Shown: positions 1 through 5,430 of the stretch, one piece after another
Layout of the letters: each line of letters starts with the position of its first letter
Position numbering within the stretch: the first letter of the stretch is position 1
Source: Treponema sp.
Lineage (GTDB): Bacteria > Spirochaetota > Spirochaetia > Treponematales > Rectinemataceae
Reading direction: 5' to 3'
NCBI GenBank assembly: GCA_012516755.1
Contig: JAAYWE010000242.1
Span: 1 to 5,430 of the forward strand
Length of the DNA: 5,430 bases
Translations under genes and position numbers: made by a program
Notes under the pieces: generated by a model
What the model was told of the DNA's origin: nothing
What the model saw: the letters and a program-made list of their open reading frames with translations, nothing else
Database searches by the model: none

Positions 1-1
1 G

Positions 2-856
2 ACTCCTCGAATTCTAAAAATAGAGCGTATCCCGACTACAGATCCAGAGCCAACCCTGGATGCGGTTGTCCAGTTCTTCAAGGACTCCGAAATTGAATGC
101 GTTGGCCTTGGAATGTTCGGTCCAATAGAATGCAGAATCGAAAGTCCTCTCTGGGGTTATCTTCTCAAGACACCAAAGCCGGGATGGAGCGATATCGATA
201 TTGCGCAGAGATTGCAAAGAAAACTGGGAGTGCCTATCAAGCTCGAAACCGATGTCGCTGCCGCTGGCCTTGGCGAATGGAAATGGGGAGCCGGACTAGG
301 GACGCATTGCTGTGTATATATCACCATAGGAACGGGAATTGGCGCAGGTATTATAATCGATGGTATTCCTATGCGCGCATCCTTCCATCCTGAGATTGGG
401 CATATGCGCGTTCCAAGAGCCAGGACAGCAGACTCCGGACCAGATGAATTCAAGGGTCTTTGTATCCACCATGGCGATTGCCTGGAAGGGCTCGCCAGTG
501 GTCCGGCAATCGCTGCTCGCTGGGGAGAAGCGCCAGAAAACATGTCGATAGAACACCCTGCTTGGAAGCTTGAAGCCGAATACCTTGCATATGCGCTCAC
601 TAATATTGCTCTCACCGTCGCACCGGATCGAATCATAGTTGGTGGAGGAATTGGTCTTCGCGAAGGCCTGCTCGATTTAGTCAGCGAGCGTATGAGGGAG
701 CTTCTGGGCGGATATATCCAGGCCTTGAACAGCACCGCAGCAATAAGGCTTTTTCTGGCCAGAGCAGAGCTCGGGAGCAAAGCTGGAGTGCTGGGAGCAG
801 CCGAATTGGCAAGACAAACCATCAATAACATCTCGAGTGTCTCAAATCGTTTATAA
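2..856 (+). CDS. ROK-family sugar kinase, probable fructokinase (5' partial)
   Basis: Probable cytoplasmic ATP-dependent hexose kinase, most likely making fructose-6-phosphate from fructose. The reading frame is open from base 2, so the start and the N-terminal GGTK phosphate loop lie outside the window; 284 residues remain, about 20 short of a typical ROK fructokinase. Visible residues (counted from base 2) follow the Bacillus GmuE/YdhR pattern: FGPI near 39-42, TPKPGW near 57-62, TDVAAAGLGE near 83-92 with the presumed catalytic Asp 84, and the glycine loop TIGTGIGAG near 108-116. The structural zinc site is intact: His in HPEIGH (134), then Cys154, His157 and Cys160 in the CxxHxxC element leading into CLEGLASGPA. 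A GGG motif near 214-216 belongs to the second ATPase lobe. The zinc site and TPKxGW separate it from glucokinases and ROK repressors, and no helix-turn-helix is visible. Mannokinase or a broader hexokinase is possible. The gene ends 126 nt before the tRNA; no strong terminator is seen. Confidence 0.9.
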   Translation, partial: TPRILKIERIPTTDPEPTLDAVVQFFKDSEIECVGLGMFGPIECRIESPLWGYLLKTPKPGWSDIDIAQRLQRKLGVPIKLETDVAAAGLGEWKWGAGLGTHCCVYITIGTGIGAGIIIDGIPMRASFHPEIGHMRVPRARTADSGPDEFKGLCIHHGDCLEGLASGPAIAARWGEAPENMSIEHPAWKLEAEYLAYALTNIALTVAPDRIIVGGGIGLREGLLDLVSERMRELLGGYIQALNSTAAIRLFLARAELGSKAGVLGAAELARQTINNISSVSNRL

Positions 857-935
857 ACTTTTGGCAAAAGCAGATCATCCAAAAACCAGGGATAGATCCT
901 AGGCGCAAGAAAGCAATTCAATAAAGAACCTTGCC

Positions 936-965
936 TTGATTATTATGGCCTGCTTCTGCTATAGT
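936..965 (+). promoter_or_regulatory. Sigma-70-type extended -10 promoter for the tRNA-Thr gene
   Basis: A -35-like TTGATT (936-941) is followed after an 18-bp spacer by TATAGT (960-965), one mismatch from TATAAT. A TGC just before it (957-959) makes an extended -10. Transcription would start near 971-973, about 11 nt before the mature tRNA. As no clear terminator follows the tRNA, the same promoter may also serve the dehydratase gene pair. This is a consensus match by eye only. Confidence 0.6.
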
Positions 966-982
966 ACGCTCGTTCTGACCAA

Positions 983-1055
983 GCCGAGATAGCTCATCTG
1001 GCAGAGCGGCGCACTCGTAATGCGCAGGTGTCGGGTTCGATTCCCGATCTCGGCT
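983..1055 (+). tRNA. tRNA-Thr (anticodon CGU)
   Basis: A complete cloverleaf can be folded by hand. The acceptor stem GCCGAGA (983-989) pairs perfectly with TCTCGGC (1048-1054). The D stem is GCTC (992-995) with GAGC (1004-1007), and its loop contains the invariant GG. The anticodon stem GCGCA (1009-1013) pairs with TGCGC (1021-1025). The loop CTCGTAA carries anticodon CGT at 1016-1018, which reads ACG threonine codons. The variable loop is five bases. The T stem TCGGG (1031-1035) pairs with CCCGA (1043-1047) around the loop TTCGATT. The discriminator base is T1055. CCA is not encoded (the next bases are ATG), so the tail must be added by a nucleotidyltransferase after 3' processing, as is usual for RNase Z substrates. 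Confidence 0.97.
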
Positions 1056-1068
1056 ATGATACTATGGC

Positions 1069-2340
1069 ATGAATTCCATTGTTCATAGATTCGGCAGAGT
1101 CGTTTCGAACCAGGTCCTCGAAAATCCTCAACGTGCGCGTAGTCTATTATGCACAGTTTATGCACTCAGTAGTTGGAAGGATGCATATTTCAGAGGTAGA
1201 GGACTTAGAGGGATCTATGCTCGCATGAATTCCGTAATAAGCAAAAACATGAGCCGCTCTTTTAGGGATTCATCGCATAGCGCTATGGTCAATATCTTTT
1301 TTCCATGCGAGTTACTATACGCAATGGAGATTGTACCTGTGTTTCCGGAAGCTTTGTCAGTATACATTGCAAATTCGGGCTGTGGAGAGATATTCGCAGA
1401 ATCCGCGGAAGCTATAGGCATATCCGAAAGCTTGTGCTCTTATCATAAGATCATGATCGGCACAGCATGGACAGGAGTACTTCCTAAACCACTACTTATC
1501 GCAAATACTACTTTGGCCTGCGATGCCAATCAGCTCTCCTTTAGATTACTTGCCGATGAATATCATACTCCTCACGTCATAATCGACGTGCCTCATACGG
1601 TCGATAAGGAGTCTGTGCACTATGTATCTTCCCAGCTCAAAAATATCACTTCTCTTCTTGAGGATCTATCGCACTGCCCAATGTCCGAATCAAAGCTTCA
1701 AGACACCATCGATAGGGCTAATCGCACCATAAAAGCATACCGAAAATACCTGGACCTTCGCGCAGAAATCTCGCTTCCCATTTCCATGACCGGCGAATTG
1801 TTTTCTCTTGCAGCCTTGCATGCTTTCCTGGGAATGCCGGAGTCTGAGCAATATGCCATTGCTTTAGAAGAATTAGCGCACAAGGCCTCTCTTGATCGAA
1901 GAAAAAAACGCATCCTATGGCTCCATACTCTTCCAAATTGGCAGCATTCTATTAGAGTTCTTCTTGAAAACAATGAACATTTCGAAATCCTGGCAAGCGA
2001 TATGACATATGATACACTGATCGATATGGACCCGAAAAAACCATACGAAAGCATGGCCAAGCGCCTTGTATATAATATCAACAATGGGGGCGCACACAGG
2101 CGTATCGATGCAGCAATTTCCTACGCGGAAAAACTGCATGCCGATGGTGTAATTGTGTTCGGTCAATGGGGATGCAAGCAGACTATGGGCATGTCGCAAT
2201 TGGCAAAAATAAGCCTTGAAGCCCATGGCTTCCCTACTCTGGTGCTGGACGGAGATGGCTGCGATCCACGCAATGTAGCCGATGGTCAGATGCTAACTCG
2301 GATAAGTGCTTTTCTGGAACAGTTAGAGGCAAGGCGATGA
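1069..2340 (+). CDS. 2-hydroxyacyl-CoA dehydratase-family subunit (HgdB/BcrB/YjiM-like, HGD-D domain)
   Basis: A 423-residue cytoplasmic iron-sulfur protein of the family of 2-hydroxyacyl-CoA dehydratases, benzoyl-CoA reductases and related ATP-dependent reductases. The family's three cluster cysteines are visible in the right context and order: Cys123 in LCSYHK, Cys151 in TLACDAN, and Cys369 in FGQWGCKQ. The C-terminal DGDGCDPRNVADGQ (394-407) followed by RISAFLEQLE is the usual closing motif. Cys80 (FFPCELLYAM), Cys105 and Cys398 are further cysteines in conserved-looking positions. The start at 1069 is chosen because the segment before the next ATG (Met53, base 1225) looks like a genuine family N-terminus, an in-frame TGA at 1057-1059 closes the frame upstream, and there is no GTG or TTG between. 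There is no Shine-Dalgarno before 1069; GAGGG (1208-1212) precedes base 1225, so a shorter product remains possible. It overlaps the next gene by ATGA and is presumably its partner subunit. The substrate is unknown. Confidence 0.85.
   Translation: MNSIVHRFGRVVSNQVLENPQRARSLLCTVYALSSWKDAYFRGRGLRGIYARMNSVISKNMSRSFRDSSHSAMVNIFFPCELLYAMEIVPVFPEALSVYIANSGCGEIFAESAEAIGISESLCSYHKIMIGTAWTGVLPKPLLIANTTLACDANQLSFRLLADEYHTPHVIIDVPHTVDKESVHYVSSQLKNITSLLEDLSHCPMSESKLQDTIDRANRTIKAYRKYLDLRAEISLPISMTGELFSLAALHAFLGMPESEQYAIALEELAHKASLDRRKKRILWLHTLPNWQHSIRVLLENNEHFEILASDMTYDTLIDMDPKKPYESMAKRLVYNINNGGAHRRIDAAISYAEKLHADGVIVFGQWGCKQTMGMSQLAKISLEAHGFPTLVLDGDGCDPRNVADGQMLTRISAFLEQLEARR
2325..2340 (+). promoter_or_regulatory. 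Ribosome binding site and ATGA start/stop overlap coupling the two dehydratase genes
   Basis: AGAGG (2325-2329) lies 7 nt before the ATG at 2337. The ATG shares bases with the TGA stop of the upstream subunit (ATGA, 2337-2340). This arrangement is typical of translational coupling and suggests matched production of two proteins that work in one complex. It also fixes the start of the downstream fusion gene. Confidence 0.75.
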
Positions 2341-4067
2341 TTGGTTACACCTGCAAATATACGCCTATCGAGCTCTTGTATGCCTTAGGAGAGACCACGG
2401 AGCTACTCAACCATGAAGTGCCGGATTTCGAATATGCAGAGAAATGGACTCATCCAAACCTTTGCTGCCATGCAAAGGCCTTCCTGCAACATAGCTCTGA
2501 GCTGGACGAGCTTGTATTAGTAAATTGCTGCGATTCCATTCGCAGGGCATATGATGTGTTGGTTGCACAGCAAGTTCATCGATTTCTGTTTTTATTTGAT
2601 CTTCCGCACATAGATAAGGGCTGCGCACAAGAAAAGATCAAAAAGGAACTTTTTCGCCTTACTCGACTCTACACGGAACATCATCCTGTCTCCTTTGATC
2701 GACAGCGATTTCTTGAAGCATGCCGGGCTTCTTCTGAGGTTGCTTTCAAGGCTTCGTTTGAGTCTGCCTCTGGGACTCATTCTAAACTCGATCCTGCAAC
2801 TCCGTTCATCGCGATAATAGGAGCGCGCGTAAGCCAAGAACTTCTTTCCACCATCAAAGAAGAAGTGCCCTATCTAGTGATCGATGCCACCTGCGGCGGA
2901 AACCGGTATCTCAGCCCTCTGGCTCCCGGTGCCGAGAGAATGAGCTTCGAAGATCTTATGGATTGGTATGCAAAGGAGCTCTTGCATTTTATCCCGTGCA
3001 TGCGGATGGCAAATATCGAGCCGCGTAAAGCGCTTTGGGAAAACGAGAATCTTTGCGGAATAATCTATAATACCGTCAAGTTTTGCGACTATTATAGTTT
3101 CGATTATGCGCGCGTAAAAAGAGAAGTGCGCCTGCCTATACTAAAGATCGAATCCGATTTTACGCCTCAATCCGAAGGCCAGCTTTCCACTCGCCTCGAA
3201 GCCTTCCAGGAAAATTTGCACCTTAGCCTCGAAAAGCCACTGAAAATCAAGGCAAGACAGGCAAGTCAACCTGCCTTCTTTGGGGGAATCGATAGCGGCT
3301 CAACCACGACAAAGATGGTTATCATCGATCGGAACAGTAAAATCCTTGCTTCGAGCATAGTATCTACTGGCGCTAAGACACAGGTTAGCGCACGGAAAGT
3401 CCTACAGGAGACATGTAGACAGCTCGGCGTTGAACCGTGTGACCTGGCATCGGTTTTTTCTACAGGCTATGGGCGAAACAATATTGCATTCGCAACAGAT
3501 AGTAAAACCGAGATAACTTGTCATGCAAAGGGCGCATTTTTTCTTGACCCCACTATTCGCACAATAGTGGATATAGGAGGACAAGATAGCAAGATAATCC
3601 GCATAGACAATGAAGGCAGAGTCGTCAATTTTGTGATGAATGACAAATGCGCCGCAGGCACTGGCCGTTTCCTAGAGATGATGGCCCGCACCCTTGAGCT
3701 CGATATCGACATTATGGTGCGCACTGGCCTGGCCTGGAAAAACGACCTTACGATCTCGAGTATGTGCACTGTTTTCGCGGAATCCGAAGTTGTCTCGCTC
3801 ATCGCGGACAATTGCTCAATTGCAGACATAGTTCACGGGCTCAATAAATCGATCGCTTCTAGAATCACATCAATGATCAGCCGTACTGGATGCCAGGCAC
3901 CATATATGATGACAGGAGGCGTAGCCAGAAACACCGGTGTGGTTAGAGAACTCGAAGTTAAGCTGGGCGAACGACTCATCGTCTCTGAAAAGCCAGAACT
4001 CTGTGGTGCTCTTGGCGCCGCATTGTCCGCTTTGGAATTGTCTGCTTTGGGATCGAAAGAAATATAA
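2337..4067 (+). CDS. Fused 2-hydroxyacyl-CoA dehydratase-type subunit and HgdC/BadF-type ATP-dependent activase
   Basis: A 576-residue fusion. Residues about 1-295 form an HGD-D domain: GYTCKYTPIELLYALG (3-18), NLCCHAK (41-47, Cys43), VNCCDSIRRAYDVL (62-75, Cys64/65), PCMRM (220-224), KFCDYY (248-253, Cys250), closing with SEGQLSTRLEAF (279-290). After a linker (about 296-313) comes a full-length ASKHA ATPase of about 256 residues. It has phosphate-1 GGIDSGSTTTK (316-326), STGYGRN (375-381), phosphate-2 VDIGGQDSK (411-419), NDKCAAGTGRFLE (435-447), SSMCTVFAESE (474-484) and adenosine motif MMTGGVARN (524-532). Cys438 and Cys477 are 39 residues apart, as are Cys127 and Cys166 of Acidaminococcus HgdC, which hold the [4Fe-4S] cluster shared by the activase dimer. 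By family knowledge, ATP hydrolysis drives one electron into the dehydratase cluster. Here donor and acceptor are tethered. Domain identity is clear; substrate and reaction type are inferred only at family level. Confidence 0.92.
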   Translation: MIGYTCKYTPIELLYALGETTELLNHEVPDFEYAEKWTHPNLCCHAKAFLQHSSELDELVLVNCCDSIRRAYDVLVAQQVHRFLFLFDLPHIDKGCAQEKIKKELFRLTRLYTEHHPVSFDRQRFLEACRASSEVAFKASFESASGTHSKLDPATPFIAIIGARVSQELLSTIKEEVPYLVIDATCGGNRYLSPLAPGAERMSFEDLMDWYAKELLHFIPCMRMANIEPRKALWENENLCGIIYNTVKFCDYYSFDYARVKREVRLPILKIESDFTPQSEGQLSTRLEAFQENLHLSLEKPLKIKARQASQPAFFGGIDSGSTTTKMVIIDRNSKILASSIVSTGAKTQVSARKVLQETCRQLGVEPCDLASVFSTGYGRNNIAFATDSKTEITCHAKGAFFLDPTIRTIVDIGGQDSKIIRIDNEGRVVNFVMNDKCAAGTGRFLEMMARTLELDIDIMVRTGLAWKNDLTISSMCTVFAESEVVSLIADNCSIADIVHGLNKSIASRITSMISRTGCQAPYMMTGGVARNTGVVRELEVKLGERLIVSEKPELCGALGAALSALELSALGSKEI

Positions 4068-4073
4068 GCAATC

Positions 4074-4089
4074 TCCTTGTAATAAAGGA
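4074..4089 (+). other. Small hairpin in the gap before mtnP
   Basis: TCCTT (4074-4078) can pair with AAGGA (4085-4089) around a six-base loop, in the 49-nt gap between the fusion gene and mtnP. It is short and has no run of T after it, so it is not a convincing terminator. Read-through into mtnP seems likely. It could be chance. Confidence 0.25.
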
Positions 4090-4102
4090 ATATAGCAATA
4101 AA

Positions 4103-4109
4103 GAGAGGG
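4103..4109 (+). promoter_or_regulatory. Ribosome binding site of mtnP
   Basis: GAGAGGG lies 7 nt before the ATG at 4117 and is the strongest Shine-Dalgarno match in the window. It supports that start, which also matches the conserved family N-terminus (KVGIIGGSGLY). Confidence 0.75.
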
Positions 4110-4116
4110 AAAAGGC

Positions 4117-4977
4117 ATGGAAAAAGCAAAGGTAGGCATAATTGGCGGATCGGGCTTGTATGAAATCGAGGGAGCAGAGGTGGTGGAAGAAATCAAAGTG
4201 GATACTCCTTGGGGATCTCCCTCCGACCTTATCACAATTGCTAAGATCGGAGGTGTCAGGACAGCTTTTCTGCCTCGCCATGGAAAAGGGCATTTTCTTC
4301 TACCCACTGAAGTTAACTCGAGAGCCAATATTGCAGCCTTAAAGATGCTCGGAGTCCGTGAGATCGTAGCATTCTCTGCGGTTGGGAGCCTCAAGGAGGA
4401 TATTCATCCACGAGATTTCGTATTGCCCTCCCAGATCATAGATAGAACCAAGGACAGGCCGGGCTCCAGCTTCTTCGGAGAAGGTATTGTTGCTCATTTG
4501 AGCTTTGCGGACCCTTTTTGCACACGCCTTTGCTCTATCATAGAGCCACTAATTCTGGCGCGAGGTTTGCGTCTTCATACCGATGAAACGCTCATATGCA
4601 TGGAGGGGCCAGCCTTCTCAACAAGAGCAGAAAGCCAGCTTTACCGTTCATGGGGCGCTGGCATTATCAATATGAGCGTGCTGCCCGAAGCAAAACTGGC
4701 TCGCGAAGCAGGGATTTGTTATGCAATGATCTGTATGGCGACAGATTATGACTGCTGGAAAATGGACCACGCAGATGTGACGGTCGATATGGTCGTCCAG
4801 AACCTCAATGCAAACTCAGCACATGCCAAGGCTTTAATACTGGATGTTGTTCCTGCATTAAGCATAGATACTGAGTGTAGCTGCCATACTGCCATGAAGG
4901 GTGGCATCATGACAGCCCCATCAAAGCGCAATCCTGAAACAGTGATAAAACTCAAGACTATATTCCCTGAACTCTAG
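4117..4977 (+). CDS. mtnP: S-methyl-5'-thioadenosine phosphorylase
   Basis: A 286-residue cytoplasmic phosphorylase of the PNP/MTAP family, normal length. It cleaves methylthioadenosine, a by-product of polyamine synthesis and radical-SAM-type chemistry, with phosphate to adenine and 5-methylthioribose-1-phosphate. Visible motifs: GGSGLY (10-15) and PRHGKGH (53-59) for phosphate binding, LPTEVNSRAN (62-71), SAVGSL (87-92), MEGPAFSTRAES (162-173), INMSVLPEAKLARE (184-197) and MATDYDCW (207-214). The two aspartates of TDYD are those that bind the adenine base and favour 6-amino purines, so MTA is preferred over guanosine or inosine. The family's phosphate-contacting NMT is NMS here (Ser187), keeping the hydroxyl. 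A C-terminal CSC (254-256) resembles the CXC pair of archaeal MTAPs. It lies 49 nt after the fusion gene on the same strand, so co-transcription is plausible. No mtnA or mtnK is in view. An adenosine-accepting MTAP II is the main alternative. Confidence 0.94.
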   Translation: MEKAKVGIIGGSGLYEIEGAEVVEEIKVDTPWGSPSDLITIAKIGGVRTAFLPRHGKGHFLLPTEVNSRANIAALKMLGVREIVAFSAVGSLKEDIHPRDFVLPSQIIDRTKDRPGSSFFGEGIVAHLSFADPFCTRLCSIIEPLILARGLRLHTDETLICMEGPAFSTRAESQLYRSWGAGIINMSVLPEAKLAREAGICYAMICMATDYDCWKMDHADVTVDMVVQNLNANSAHAKALILDVVPALSIDTECSCHTAMKGGIMTAPSKRNPETVIKLKTIFPEL

Positions 4978-5010
4978 GCTTTATCGGCAATCTGATGTAG
5001 GTGGTCCGGC

Positions 5011-5039
5011 TTGACCCTATTAGCCTTGCTAATTACTCT
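5011..5039 (+). promoter_or_regulatory. Possible weak promoter placing the transcript start at the rpiB start codon
   Basis: TTGACC (5011-5016, 5 of 6 to the -35 consensus) is followed after 17 bp by TACTCT (5034-5039, 3 of 6 to the -10 consensus). Transcription from it would begin near 5045-5047, at the rpiB ATG, giving a leaderless mRNA. The -10 match is poor, so this is tentative. Confidence 0.25.
5019..5033 (+). other. Perfect 6-bp inverted repeat upstream of rpiB
   Basis: ATTAGC (5019-5024) and GCTAAT (5028-5033) are exact inverted repeats around CTT. In RNA this is a compact but A+U-rich hairpin ending 12 nt before the rpiB ATG. It has no following T-run, so it is a poor intrinsic terminator for mtnP. 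It could be a weak RNA structure or a small operator half-site pair between the putative -35 and -10. Its role is unknown. Confidence 0.35.
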
Positions 5040-5045
5040 ATCCTC

Positions 5046-5430
5046 ATGAAAATCTTGATAGCCAACGATCATGGCGCCGTGGCGCTAAAGTTCAATATTT
5101 TGCGATGGCTCGAAACCCAGGGTCACGTGGTTGTCAATCTTGGTGTCGATACCGAAGATCGAGTCGATTATCCAGATCAAGCAGCCTTAGCCGTAACGGA
5201 ATATTTCAAGGGTAGTTATGACTTGGGCATAGTATGCTGCGGTACAGGCATTGGCATATCGATAGCCGCCAATAGATTCAAGGGTATACGTTGCGCACTC
5301 ATCCACGATAGCTATACTGCTCGCATGGCCAAGGAGCACAATAATGCCAATTTCCTCGCTTTTGGCGGCCGAGTAGATTATAAAGAGCCTGTCGAAGAAC
5401 TCTTAAGTGTCTTCCTGCATGCGGAATTCC
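5046..5430 (+). CDS. rpiB: Ribose-5-phosphate isomerase B (3' partial)
   Basis: Cytoplasmic isomerase interconverting ribose-5-phosphate and ribulose-5-phosphate in the non-oxidative pentose phosphate pathway. The visible 128 codons cover nearly all of the usual roughly 145-residue protein; the window ends inside the HAEF segment near the C-terminus. Family landmarks: MKILIANDHG with the substrate-binding Asp8-His9, VDYPD (40-44), VCCGTGIGISIAAN (63-76) with Cys65 equivalent to the catalytic Cys66 of E. coli RpiB, IRCALIHDSYTA (81-92), and KEHNNAN (96-102) with His98 matching E. coli His99, followed by FGGRV. The catalytic cysteine favours true RpiB over cysteine-lacking actinobacterial forms; galactose- or allose-6-phosphate isomerase relatives cannot be fully excluded. 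The ATG at 5046 matches the family N-terminus, yet the preceding bases (CTATCCTC) contain no Shine-Dalgarno. It lies 68 nt after mtnP. Confidence 0.95.
   Translation, partial: MKILIANDHGAVALKFNILRWLETQGHVVVNLGVDTEDRVDYPDQAALAVTEYFKGSYDLGIVCCGTGIGISIAANRFKGIRCALIHDSYTARMAKEHNNANFLAFGGRVDYKEPVEELLSVFLHAEF

Noticed and set aside
858..870. CTTTT-GGC-AAAAG hairpin just after the ROK kinase stop
   Set aside because: The stem is A-T rich with no following T-run, so it is not a credible intrinsic terminator; the nearby GGAT-AG-ATCC palindrome (890-899) is equally weak.
157..921. A 254-residue open frame on the minus strand opposite the ROK kinase
   Set aside because: It mirrors the strongly supported kinase, has low-complexity Ser/Pro/Ala-rich content and shows no recognisable motif.
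1056..1090. Search for a terminator between the tRNA and the dehydratase gene
   Set aside because: Only 5-bp A-T-rich pairings such as CTATG/CATAG (1062-1066/1084-1088) are possible, without a T-run, so no terminator is called.
1067..1233. 11-bp direct repeat GCATGAATTCC at 1067-1077 and 1223-1233, each copy containing an in-frame ATG
   Set aside because: It is striking because both copies coincide with candidate start codons, but only two short copies exist and both encode M-N-S within one reading frame. Coincidence is the simplest explanation.
3870..4394. A 174-residue minus-strand open frame across the fusion-mtnP junction
   Set aside because: It overlaps the ends of two well-supported genes in antisense, has no family motif and is explained as a shadow of their codon pattern.
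1..5430. CRISPR arrays, insertion sequences, transposases, phage genes or attachment sites
   Set aside because: No repeated spacer pattern, terminal inverted repeats or mobile-element protein was seen; the tRNA 3' end is not duplicated elsewhere in the window.

Overview
The window reads entirely on the + strand and is densely coding, with a base composition slightly under half G+C by eye. It holds four recognisable metabolic genes or gene pairs and one tRNA gene. The presence of an oxygen-sensitive 2-hydroxyacyl-CoA dehydratase-type system with its ATP-driven activase points to an obligately anaerobic, sugar-using fermentative bacterium. A spirochaete, Firmicutes-like or Thermotogota-like host would all fit, and the sequence alone does not let me choose. 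The tRNA gene does not encode its CCA tail, and at least two genes lack a Shine-Dalgarno sequence.

Layout: (1) bases 2-856, the 5'-truncated end of a ROK-family sugar kinase, most like fructokinase; (2) bases 857-982, a short non-coding gap carrying a good extended -10 promoter; (3) bases 983-1055, a complete tRNA-Thr(CGU); (4) bases 1069-2340, a 2-hydroxyacyl-CoA dehydratase-family subunit that starts 13 nt after the tRNA; (5) bases 2337-4067, a fusion protein with a second dehydratase-type domain followed by a complete HgdC/BadF-type ATP-dependent activase, overlapping the previous gene by ATGA; (6) bases 4117-4977, S-methyl-5'-thioadenosine phosphorylase (mtnP); (7) bases 5046-5430, ribose-5-phosphate isomerase B (rpiB), cut by the window end.

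The central pair is the most interesting part. Dehydratases and reductases of this superfamily normally use three separate polypeptides: two cluster-bearing subunits and one dimeric activase that uses ATP to inject a low-potential electron. Here the activase is fused to one subunit and the other is encoded just upstream with translational coupling, giving a two-gene version of the machine. The N-terminal half of the fusion carries more conserved-looking cysteines than one [4Fe-4S] cluster needs, so a double-cubane-type reductase is a possible alternative to a dehydratase. The substrate cannot be read from the sequence. The flanking genes concern sugar phosphates (ROK kinase, RpiB) and release of methylthioribose-1-phosphate from methylthioadenosine (MtnP). 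A link to pentose or methylthio-sugar metabolism is conceivable but unproven.
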